In this document: one piece after another, positions 1 to 4,744 of the stretch
Position numbering within the stretch: the stretch's first letter is position 1
How the letters are laid out: each line of letters begins with the position of its first letter
DNA from: an uncultured Lachnobacterium sp.
GTDB taxonomy: Bacteria > Bacillota > Clostridia > Lachnospirales > Lachnospiraceae
Length of the DNA stretch: 5,405 bases
Direction: 5' to 3'
Assembly (NCBI GenBank): GCA_900550545.1
Contig: URSS01000076.1
Location: forward strand, 1 to 5,405
Made by a program: the position numbers and the translations under genes
The notes under the pieces: generated by a model
Databases searched by the model: none
Told to the model about the DNA's origin: nothing
Seen by the model: only the letters and a program-made list of their open reading frames with translations

Positions 1-6
1 TCTCTT

Positions 7-20
7 ACTTTACTTAAAGT
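7..20. promoter_or_regulatory. Perfect inverted repeat overlapping the -10 box (putative operator)
   Basis: ACTTTA, two bases, then TAAAGT: six-base arms form a perfect dyad. It overlaps the -10 hexamer at 18..23 and the predicted transcription start near base 11, which is a typical place for a repressor to block initiation. The regulator family cannot be told from the sequence. Confidence 0.45.
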
Positions 21-46
21 ATACATTCAAATGTGCCGCCTGTCAA
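18..46 (-). promoter_or_regulatory. Strong sigma-A-type promoter reading out of the left edge
   Basis: On the minus strand the -35 box is TTGACA (41..46, all six consensus bases) and the -10 box is TATACT (18..23, five of six), with a 17-base spacer. Transcription would start near base 11 and run leftward out of the window, so the gene it serves is not visible. A dyad at 7..20 overlaps the end of the -10 box and the expected start point, which suggests a repressed promoter. An AG-rich stretch at 1..5 may be the beginning of a ribosome binding site. The promoter call rests only on box matches and spacing, but the match is unusually good for such AT-rich DNA. Confidence 0.72.
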
Positions 47-279
47 GGTCAAATATAAGTTCAAATCACAGCTTGCGGCTGCATTAATATTATATTTCCG
101 TATCCAATAAGATATTCATTTTACACGATACTGCTAGACTATTCAACGATTGCTACTACCGTTAAAATGTGCACTTCTACATCGGCTCATTTGCATTCCC
201 TCATTCGTAGTATTACTGTAGTCTGCCACTACTACACTTGCCATGATATGCCCACGTAATGCCCCCTAAAGCCTTGATT
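47..279. other. Non-coding stretch without a recognisable gene
   Basis: All frames on both strands are broken by frequent stops. I found no tRNA, rRNA, long repeat or protein-like reading frame here. Only small dyads are visible, for example GTAGT-CTGCC-ACTAC around 218..232. It lies between the outward promoter at the left edge and the truncated phosphatase start, and may be the end of an element that interrupted that gene, but nothing in it proves this. Confidence 0.5.
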
Positions 280-330
280 TTACTGACTACCCACAGTCCT
301 GCCGTGGCAGATGAAAAGTATTTTAATCAT
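280..330 (-). pseudogene. 5' remnant of a low-molecular-weight protein tyrosine phosphatase
   Basis: A start codon at 330..328 has a clear AAGGAG ribosome binding site (339..344) eight bases upstream. The reading frame begins MIKILFICHG and then loses all family resemblance (RTVGSQ, stop at 280). In low-molecular-weight protein tyrosine phosphatases the N-terminal beta strand leads into the P-loop with the pattern CHGNICRSP, where the Cys is the nucleophile and the Arg binds phosphate. Here residues 1 to 10 match that start exactly up to the Gly, and the rest of the about 150-residue enzyme is absent. The intact ribosome binding site shows this was a real gene start. No active product can be made. 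It follows the macro-domain remnant and a small ORF on the same strand, so these were probably once co-transcribed. The family call depends on ten residues. Confidence 0.6.
302..313. repeat. Interrupted palindrome at the phosphatase truncation point
   Basis: On the minus strand CTGCC-AC-GGCAG forms five-base arms around a two-base centre, over the Cys-His-Gly codons and the first bases past them. Protein homology stops within or directly after it. A near-palindrome with a two-base core is what a large serine recombinase uses for crossover, but this could be chance. Confidence 0.3.
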
Positions 331-350
331 GTAAAGTTCTCCTTCATAAT

Positions 351-449
351 TTAATAAATACCGCGTAGTTTTGCTAGGTTTTGCAAGGTCTACGGGGCAC
401 AATTTCCAAGTACATCCTCAAATACTCCCGTAATTTCAACCTTGCTCAT
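351..449 (-). pseudogene. Small ORF or gene remnant with a good ribosome binding site
   Basis: A start codon at 449..447 is preceded by AAGGAG (458..463) with eight-base spacing. It encodes 19 residues, MSKVEITGVFEDVLGNCAP, before a TAG at 390..392. The same frame stays open for 12 more codons (TLQNLAKLRGIY) to a TAA at 351..353, which lies seven bases before the next ribosome binding site. This layout suggests one gene whose start and end survive around an internal deletion or a nonsense change. A genuine 19-residue peptide is also possible. I do not recognise the protein. It sits between the macro-domain remnant (stop 43 bases upstream) and the phosphatase start, with spacing typical of an operon. 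Confidence 0.4.
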
Positions 450-460
450 ACCTTATTCTC

Positions 461-473
461 CTTACTTTACTTA
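461..473. repeat. 13-base direct repeat of bases 4..16
   Basis: CTTACTTTACTTA occurs at 4..16 and again at 461..473 in the same orientation. On the minus strand the second copy lies at the ribosome binding site of the small ORF (start 449). The first copy lies in the leader of the transcript that leaves the window. With one gap the similarity extends three more bases toward the ribosome binding site, so the two leaders may be related. Confidence 0.45.
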
Positions 474-492
474 CCACACCTTTACTCTTTTA

Positions 493-713
493 TTATATCA
501 TTTTATACAGTCGATCAACCTCAGCTTCATATACCGCCTCAGTATGTGAATCAAACAGCTCCCATTCCACCAAATCAAAGTTGTCCGAATTATCCTGCAG
601 AAATCTATTAACTGTATGAACTGCAACTTTCGCTGCCAGCTCTACAGGAAATGCATACACACCTGTCGATATAATGCGATTGTTCTGATTCCATTCTCTA
701 ATGCAATATCTAC
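493..713 (-). pseudogene. Truncated, frameshifted macro-domain protein (ADP-ribose hydrolase-like)
   Basis: Reading the minus strand from 710, codons give DIALENGIRTIA (710..675). After two leftover bases (674..673) the frame resumes at 672 as ISTGVYAFPVELAAKVAV and continues to EVDRLYKMI with a TAA at 493..495. This is the C-terminal half of a macro domain of the O-acetyl-ADP-ribose deacetylase / ADP-ribose hydrolase type, in which the pattern TIAFPxISTGxYxFP forms the loop around the distal phosphates and ribose. The codons for Phe, Pro and the following residue should lie between the two pieces. Only two of the nine bases are there, so seven have been lost and the frame is broken. The N-terminal half, with the nucleotide-binding first strands, is absent, and the fragment starts directly after the lipoprotein stop. 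It is certainly non-functional. It points to a deletion that joined the chemosensory genes to an unrelated dead gene. Confidence 0.85.
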
Positions 714-1691
714 TTATTTGTAGCTGCTTACATTATTACTATCCACTTTCTCAAATGGAACCCACACATACAGTCCATCATCAGCTGCACCCTCTATATC
801 CTGTACAGACTGGCCACTTATAAGCTTAAGTGCTGCATCAATCGCAGCCTTGCCCTGACCGCTGCCTGACTGATATACAGTGAATGTCATATCACCATTT
901 TCAATTGCAGTACATCCATCTGCAGTAGCATCTACGCCCAATATAGGCAGGCTGTTCAGGTCAATACCAGCTTTCTTACATGCCTCTACTACTCCAAGTG
1001 CCATTCCATCATTGTTACAAATCACGCAATCTGCTTTTGAGCCTGTTTTTAGGAAAAGTTCAAACATTTCTCCTGCTGTATCCCCATCCCAGTTTGCATA
1101 ATCTTCAAATACATAGTTGATTTTCTTGCCGCTTGCCTCCAAGGTCTTCTTCACACCTCTGGTTCTTCCAACTGTAGCAGAATGTCCCTTTGGTCCTTTG
1201 AAAATCACTACATTTATCTCATCCTTGTCAGCAAACTTATCCAGCACATATTCTGCCTGATACTGACCTGCCACGCTCTCATCTGATCCAACATATATGT
1301 ACTGCCCCTCAGATAACTGTTTTTCATTCGGACAGCTATTGAAAAATACAATTGGTATATCTCCCGCATTTGCCTTTAGTTCTACCACAGTATCAGTCGA
1401 TACCGAGCCACAGAGGATAGCGTCATAGCCCTCTGCTGCTGCTTTTTTAATATGCTCCACCTGATTTTCAATATTATCTTGCGCATCAAAAATATCAAGC
1501 TGTACTCCCTGAGCATCAGCCTCCTGCTGGGCTGCGTCTACCAGCGTCTGTCTGAAATCATCCATTGCATTTACGCTGAGCAGAATTTTTACATTACTGC
1601 TGCCTACACTTGCGGTCTGACTGCCACAGCCTGTAGCCAGGAATACTCCAAATAACAATATGCTTAACATGTATGCCAGTTTCTTTTTCAT
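714..1691 (-). CDS. Galactose/ribose-type sugar-binding lipoprotein (periplasmic-binding-protein fold I)
   Basis: This 325-residue protein is an extracellular sugar-binding protein anchored to the membrane outer face by a lipid. Residues 1 to 21 form a lipoprotein signal (basic MKKK, hydrophobic core, lipobox LATGC with the lipidated Cys at 22). Two lobes follow: about 34 to 150 (ILLSVNAMDDF, IPIVFFN near 112..118, YVGSDESVAGQYQAEYVL) and about 157 to 325 (VVIFKGPKGHSATVGRTRG, CNNDGMALGVVEA at 225..237, ILGVDATADG at 250..259, TVYQSG). The VVFFN, NNDGMALG and GVDA segments resemble the galactose/glucose protein MglB more than the ribose protein RbsB. The sugar is not certain. I chose the ATG at 1691 over an in-frame one at 1772, because it gives a clean lipoprotein signal and has AGGAGG nine bases upstream. 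The receptor gene ends one base before it. No transporter genes are adjacent, so a chemosensory role is likely, though a transporter elsewhere could share it. Confidence 0.92.
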   Translation of the reverse strand: MKKKLAYMLSILLFGVFLATGCGSQTASVGSSNVKILLSVNAMDDFRQTLVDAAQQEADAQGVQLDIFDAQDNIENQVEHIKKAAAEGYDAILCGSVSTDTVVELKANAGDIPIVFFNSCPNEKQLSEGQYIYVGSDESVAGQYQAEYVLDKFADKDEINVVIFKGPKGHSATVGRTRGVKKTLEASGKKINYVFEDYANWDGDTAGEMFELFLKTGSKADCVICNNDGMALGVVEACKKAGIDLNSLPILGVDATADGCTAIENGDMTFTVYQSGSGQGKAAIDAALKLISGQSVQDIEGAADDGLYVWVPFEKVDSNNVSSYK

Positions 1692-1692
1692 T

Positions 1693-3696
1693 CTAGTATC
1701 CCTCCTTTTCAACCTTAAATGCATCCACCTGATCTGCCAGCTCCTTTGCAGAAGTGGTAAGCTCCTTTGCATCGCTTGCTACTGTCTCACTGTTTCCTGT
1801 GATACTGTTAGTATGCTCTACCATGTTATCAGATGTAGCCAATATTTCCTCTGAGCTAGCTGCCTGTTCCTCCGAAATGGCAGCTACATTGTTTGCTACT
1901 TCATCTACCTTTTCTACTTTTTCAATCATCTGACGCACCAGAGTGCTTACCTCATCAATATTGTCAAATATGACATCAAAGGTCTTTAAGGCGTCACCGA
2001 CTAATTCGCTGCTGCTGTTGATATTTTCCACGCTGTCATCCGCCTGCAATACAGCATCCCTTACCAGTACATTTATCTCTGATATAAGTTTTTCGATATT
2101 TTGTACCGACTCTGCACTGTTCTTTGCAAGCTGACCTATCTCAGTCGCTACAACAGCAAATCCCTTGCCGGCTTCTCCTGCTCTTGCTGCCTCTATAGAA
2201 GCATTTAATGAAAGTAAGTTAGTCTCCTCAGCAATTCCACTGATTACACCTGTGATATTTGTAATCTCCTCAGAAGCTTTTCCTACCTTGTCTATTGCCT
2301 GCTGCAGTTTAAGCACAGATTGATTGATATTCTGCATTGCATCGCCCACATTCTGCATGTCGGACTTGCCTTTTCTTGACACTTCCACAGTGTCCTTCAT
2401 CTTCAAATCAACCTGACTGCCCTCTTCTCTGGTGTCTGAAACCACCATTGCCAGAGTTGTGGCATTTTCTGCAATCTCATTAACTGACCGTGAGAGCTGC
2501 TCGACTGTATTATTTAATTCCTGCATAGACTGGCTCTGGGTTCTGGATGCATCATACATCTGACCCGATATCAGACTACTGTTATTCGCCTGCTCATGCA
2601 GCTTGTCCGATACTCCATGAATGGACAAAATCATACCCCTCATAGACTGGATAAAGTGCTGTACACACTGGCTCATCACACCGATTTCATCATTGCTCTT
2701 TACATCCACGCTCACTGTGAAATCTCCATCTGTCATGGCTGTAATTACGCTGGTCAGTTCTTTTACAGGCTTTATGACCATATGGACTGTACGCTCGATG
2801 ATAACAGCTAATATCAGAAGAGAAATTATTCCGATAAGTATCATAACCATTCTGACAGTGCTTAGTCCCGAATAAACTGTAGCTATTGGAACATAGGATA
2901 CCAGAAGCCAGTCTGTTCCAGATACCTCTGCACAGGCAGCCATCCTGTTATCAATCTCCTCCATGGCATAATCCCCGGATACTCTTTTTTCTTCAATTCT
3001 CTTATAAAAGCTGTCATCAGACTCGCTCAACTTTGAGAAAATCAAACTGCTGTCACGGGCTGCAAGTATTGTGCCATCCTTGGTATCTACCAGAATTGCC
3101 TGCGCATCATCCATCTGCACAAAGCTGTTTACGATAATACTGATACGCTGCAATGACAAGTCTGCTGATATAACCTTCATAGTCGCTGAGCCATCATTTA
3201 AGATACCAGACGCACTTATAACAGCCTCTCCATCTGCATTTGTATAAGCGTCAGTAAAGCCCATGTTTAATCTGGTAAGCCCTGCCTTATACCATACAGA
3301 ATCCGTCGGATTGCTCTCTGTCTTATCTGATTCGCCTGCTTTCATCAGCTTTCCATCAGCATCTGCAATGTAGAGTCCATTTGGATAGTCGTCATCATAG
3401 CCATAATATCTGTCCAATATGACCTGAAGCTGTGCATCATCTGCATCCAGCCCCTCAATTGTCTCCTTTGCCATCTGGAACGCTGCCAGATTTTCCCCCA
3501 GCCAGGCTTCAATCTCATTTGCCTGATTTTCAATGGATGAATTCAACAAATCTGTGGCATATTCTGTGATTATCTGCTTTGATACAAAATATGACATACC
3601 TACCAATACAATCCCTATCACTATGACAACCGGAAGAATCGTTCCCAGAAGCCTTGTCTTAATGGAAGTTGTTTTCTTTTGTTCTTTTTGTTTCAT
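1693..3696 (-). CDS. Methyl-accepting chemotaxis protein with dCache sensor domain
   Basis: This 667-residue transmembrane chemoreceptor would signal through CheW and CheA to the flagellar motor. A first membrane helix spans about residues 17 to 36. The extracellular double-Cache sensor runs to about 280, with its membrane-distal module around WYKAG (135..139) and AYTNADGEAVISAS (150..163), and the ISADL segment at 176..180. A second membrane helix spans about 282 to 302 and a HAMP domain about 303 to 356. The long coiled-coil signalling domain has its hairpin tip at about 485 to 520 (GIAEETNLLSLNASIEAARAGEAGKGFAVVA). EEQAASSEEI at 609..618 looks like the C-terminal methylation helix. There is no CheR-binding pentapeptide at the end. 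The amino-acid-binding Cache motif RxWY is incomplete, with Ser133 where Arg is expected. The ATG at 3696 has GGGAG six bases upstream. It is the first gene of a two-gene unit with the sugar-binding lipoprotein. Confidence 0.96.
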   Translation of the reverse strand: MKQKEQKKTTSIKTRLLGTILPVVIVIGIVLVGMSYFVSKQIITEYATDLLNSSIENQANEIEAWLGENLAAFQMAKETIEGLDADDAQLQVILDRYYGYDDDYPNGLYIADADGKLMKAGESDKTESNPTDSVWYKAGLTRLNMGFTDAYTNADGEAVISASGILNDGSATMKVISADLSLQRISIIVNSFVQMDDAQAILVDTKDGTILAARDSSLIFSKLSESDDSFYKRIEEKRVSGDYAMEEIDNRMAACAEVSGTDWLLVSYVPIATVYSGLSTVRMVMILIGIISLLILAVIIERTVHMVIKPVKELTSVITAMTDGDFTVSVDVKSNDEIGVMSQCVQHFIQSMRGMILSIHGVSDKLHEQANNSSLISGQMYDASRTQSQSMQELNNTVEQLSRSVNEIAENATTLAMVVSDTREEGSQVDLKMKDTVEVSRKGKSDMQNVGDAMQNINQSVLKLQQAIDKVGKASEEITNITGVISGIAEETNLLSLNASIEAARAGEAGKGFAVVATEIGQLAKNSAESVQNIEKLISEINVLVRDAVLQADDSVENINSSSELVGDALKTFDVIFDNIDEVSTLVRQMIEKVEKVDEVANNVAAISEEQAASSEEILATSDNMVEHTNSITGNSETVASDAKELTTSAKELADQVDAFKVEKEGY
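1700..1707 (-). promoter_or_regulatory. Ribosome binding site inside the receptor's last codons
   Basis: AAGGAGGG lies in the codons for Lys664, Glu665 and Gly666 of the chemoreceptor. The receptor stop TAG is at 1693..1695 and the lipoprotein ATG starts at 1691. Ribosomes finishing the receptor therefore stop on top of the next initiation site, the classic layout for translational coupling. This site also fixes the lipoprotein start. Confidence 0.9.
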
Positions 3697-3733
3697 TGCC
3701 TTCTCCCTTTCTCTCGTGTTTCGTATGGCTTAC

Positions 3734-3762
3734 ATTATAAGCCCTTTATCTATTTTTAACAA
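3734..3762 (-). promoter_or_regulatory. Sigma-A-type promoter of the chemoreceptor operon
   Basis: On the minus strand TTGTTA (3757..3762) and TATAAT (3734..3739, perfect -10) are separated by exactly 17 bases. The predicted start near 3727 leaves a leader of about 30 bases before the receptor ATG, containing the GGGAG ribosome binding site. Many chemoreceptor genes use the flagellar sigma factor (TAAA-N15-GCCGATAA). A TAAA-N15-GCCATA string overlaps this promoter (TAAA within 3745..3750) but matches the downstream box poorly, so I favour sigma-A. Confidence 0.75.
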
Positions 3763-3876
3763 GTATTCATGCCAAAAGTACTAATTTTTTTGCTATTTTC
3801 CCTGTATCTCTTTCCCACTAATATGCTCTATCTGCTTGTGAAGCTGCCAGCTGTATACATACATTATAAAAAATAC

Positions 3877-3901
3877 ATCTGGTTTAGAAATATAACCAGA
3901 T
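3877..3901 (-). terminator. Second hairpin with T-tract on the minus strand
   Basis: ATCTGGTT and AACCAGAT form a perfect eight-base stem around a nine-base loop. Read on the minus strand the stem is followed by GTA and then six T bases, as in an intrinsic terminator. It lies just beyond the first terminator of the antitoxin gene and could back it up. The stem is AT-rich and the T-tract starts three bases late, so it would be weak. An operator role cannot be excluded. Confidence 0.45.
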
Positions 3902-3910
3902 AACAAAGTT

Positions 3911-3959
3911 AAAGGGCTTTCCACCTGATTTTATAATTCTCAGCTGAAAAGCCCTTTTT
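3911..3959. terminator. Terminator following the antitoxin gene
   Basis: AAAGGGCTTT (3911..3920) and AAAGCCCTTT (3948..3957) pair as a perfect ten-base stem with a 27-base loop. The loop contains the small dyad TCAGCTGA. The hairpin starts about 12 bases after the antitoxin stop on the minus strand. The better T-run (3955..3959) is on the plus strand, so it may act in both directions. It separates the antitoxin transcript from the chemoreceptor promoter and leaves no room for a toxin gene. Confidence 0.65.
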
Positions 3960-3969
3960 CATTCATGCA

Positions 3970-4269
3970 CTATATCTCCGACTTTAATTGATTAAAAGCC
4001 TCATCAACAGATACAGAATCGTTCTTTTTTGCCTGTGCAAGCCCGGTCTGCATCATCATATCAAATTCAGCTTGTGTTATAGAATCTCTTGTAACAAGTT
4101 TATCCGGAATATCTAGTGAAAATGGTACTCCATCACGCATAATAACCTGTCTGTAAGTCATATCTATGAATACAGATACAGGAATTCCAAGTCTGTCAAG
4201 AATTGCCTCTGCCTGCTCTTTTATATTCGGTTGAATTCGCGCTGTTACATTTGCAGTTTTTGTTGCCAT
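3970..4269 (-). CDS. RelB/DinJ-family antitoxin, no toxin partner
   Basis: This 99-residue protein resembles DinJ/RelB antitoxins of type II toxin-antitoxin pairs. Such proteins bind operator DNA as ribbon-helix-helix dimers through the N-terminus and neutralise a RelE/YafQ-like mRNA endonuclease with the C-terminal tail. The N-terminal strand (TANVTARI, residues 5 to 12) is followed by the helix NIKEQAEAILDRLGIPVSVF and the helix MTYRQVIMRDGVPFSL, the typical family pattern. The acidic, polar tail (about 58 to 99) would be the toxin-binding part. I chose the ATG at 4269 because AGGAGG (4278..4283) lies eight bases upstream. An in-frame ATG at 4326 would read through the promoter and operator. 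Toxins usually start at or overlapping the antitoxin stop, but here a terminator follows immediately. It may be a solitary antitoxin guarding against related toxins elsewhere, or a leftover. The family call is firm and the role is inferred. Confidence 0.9.
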   Translation of the reverse strand: MATKTANVTARIQPNIKEQAEAILDRLGIPVSVFIDMTYRQVIMRDGVPFSLDIPDKLVTRDSITQAEFDMMMQTGLAQAKKNDSVSVDEAFNQLKSEI

Positions 4270-4290
4270 AGTATGCACCTCCTGTTTCTT

Positions 4291-4323
4291 ATAGTGTACC
4301 ACTATGTATTGCTTTTTACAATA
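4291..4323 (-). promoter_or_regulatory. Antitoxin promoter with overlapping operator dyad
   Basis: On the minus strand TTGTAA (4318..4323) and TACACT (4295..4300) are 17 bases apart. The latter sits inside a perfect dyad, ATAGTG-TAC-CACTAT at 4291..4305. RelB/DinJ antitoxins repress their own promoter by binding such dyads over the -10 region, so autoregulation is expected. The -10 box matches consensus at four of six positions. The dyad is the stronger evidence. Confidence 0.65.
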
Positions 4324-4390
4324 CAAATATTTTTAACTGCTGCCGTCAAGTCTTTTACTAATAGCCATATCTGTATTCTCCATACTTCTA

Positions 4391-4552
4391 TTACTGTGCG
4401 TTGCCCTGTTCCAATGCCAATCCAATCAATCGATCCGCCTGTTCTGCCATGAACAGCGGGATATTCAACACATCATCGTCCAATTTCAGATTGTCCAATG
4501 AGAAACGGATGCGAAGCTTGACCTTATCAGGGAACAGTTCCTTGAAATAGGG
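4391..4552 (-). pseudogene. C-terminal remnant of an unrecognised protein, cut by the IS element
   Basis: On the minus strand a frame open from 4552 gives FKELFPDKVKLRIRFSLD at 4546..4493. It continues through LKLDDDVLNIPLF and MAEQADRLIGLALEQGNAQ to a TAA at 4391..4393. The sequence looks like real protein (amphipathic, charged, balanced composition) and has no start codon or ribosome binding site at its beginning. The codon just upstream is a stop that already lies in the hairpin of the IS605-type end (from 4551). The gene was therefore probably interrupted there and its 5' part lost or displaced. I do not recognise the family. The original protein could belong to another mobile element, but nothing here shows it. 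Confidence 0.5.
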
Positions 4553-4595
4553 CTACCGCAATCCCACTGGCTTTAGACGGTGGGTTAAGGTAGCC
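4551..4595. repeat. Nested hairpin at the left end of the IS605-type element
   Basis: The outer arms GGCTACC (4551..4557) and GGTAGCC (4589..4595) are perfectly complementary. Inside them CCCACTGGC and GACGGTGGG (4563..4571, 4576..4584) pair with one wobble and one mismatch around a TTTA loop. Subterminal hairpins of this kind are the recognition sites of Y1 (HUH) transposases in the IS200/IS605 family. The position 31 bases ahead of the tnpA remnant fits a left end. The exact cleavage site is not resolved, but should lie just left of 4551. Confidence 0.7.
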
Positions 4596-4625
4596 AAAAA
4601 TCAGAAATTATTGTATACTCATGGC

Positions 4626-4726
4626 ATGGGAACATGGAAATCTAAAAACAGACACAAATACCTATTACAATATCATATTATTTTTGTCTGCAAATGCTGA
4701 AAAGATATATAGAAAATCAAGGTTGA
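4626..4726 (+). pseudogene. tnpA remnant: Y1 transposase with its core deleted
   Basis: The frame from 4626 starts MGTWKSKNRHKYLLQYHI and continues IFVCK, a typical N-terminus of IS200/IS605 Y1 transposases. It then stops at 4698..4700. In another frame 4697..4726 gives LKRYIENQG and a stop, which matches the usual C-terminus. About a hundred residues between them are missing, including the HUH metal-binding motif and the catalytic Tyr. The junction lies near 4692..4697. The tnpB start follows 18 bases after the tnpA stop, as in intact elements. No product could catalyse transposition. Confidence 0.72.
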
Positions 4727-4744
4727 GAAAAAGGGCGACAGTGG

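Noticed and set aside
120..310. Short dyads and ACTAC-like repeats suggesting a CRISPR or integrase arm-site array
   Set aside because: The repeats are five to six bases, irregularly spaced and not conserved between copies.
381..611. 76-codon plus-strand frame
   Set aside because: It runs antisense to the macro-domain remnant and small ORF, has no ribosome binding site and a composition typical of a reverse-strand shadow.
1693..1772. Upstream in-frame start at 1772 for the sugar-binding lipoprotein
   Set aside because: It would add 27 residues lying wholly within the receptor gene and bury the lipoprotein signal. The ATG at 1691 has a proper ribosome binding site.
3725..3750. Flagellar sigma-28 promoter for the chemoreceptor
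   Set aside because: TAAA and GCC are present at the right distance, but the rest of the downstream box does not fit GCCGATAA. The overlapping sigma-A boxes match far better.
4270..4326. Upstream in-frame start at 4326 for the antitoxin
   Set aside because: It would translate through the promoter and operator dyad, lacks a ribosome binding site and adds residues without family resemblance.
4333..4383. 16-residue minus-strand ORF upstream of the antitoxin
   Set aside because: No convincing ribosome binding site and no recognisable sequence. A frame this short is expected by chance.
4614..4626. TATACT as a tnpA promoter
   Set aside because: The -35 candidate matches poorly and the start point would coincide with the ATG, leaving no ribosome binding site.
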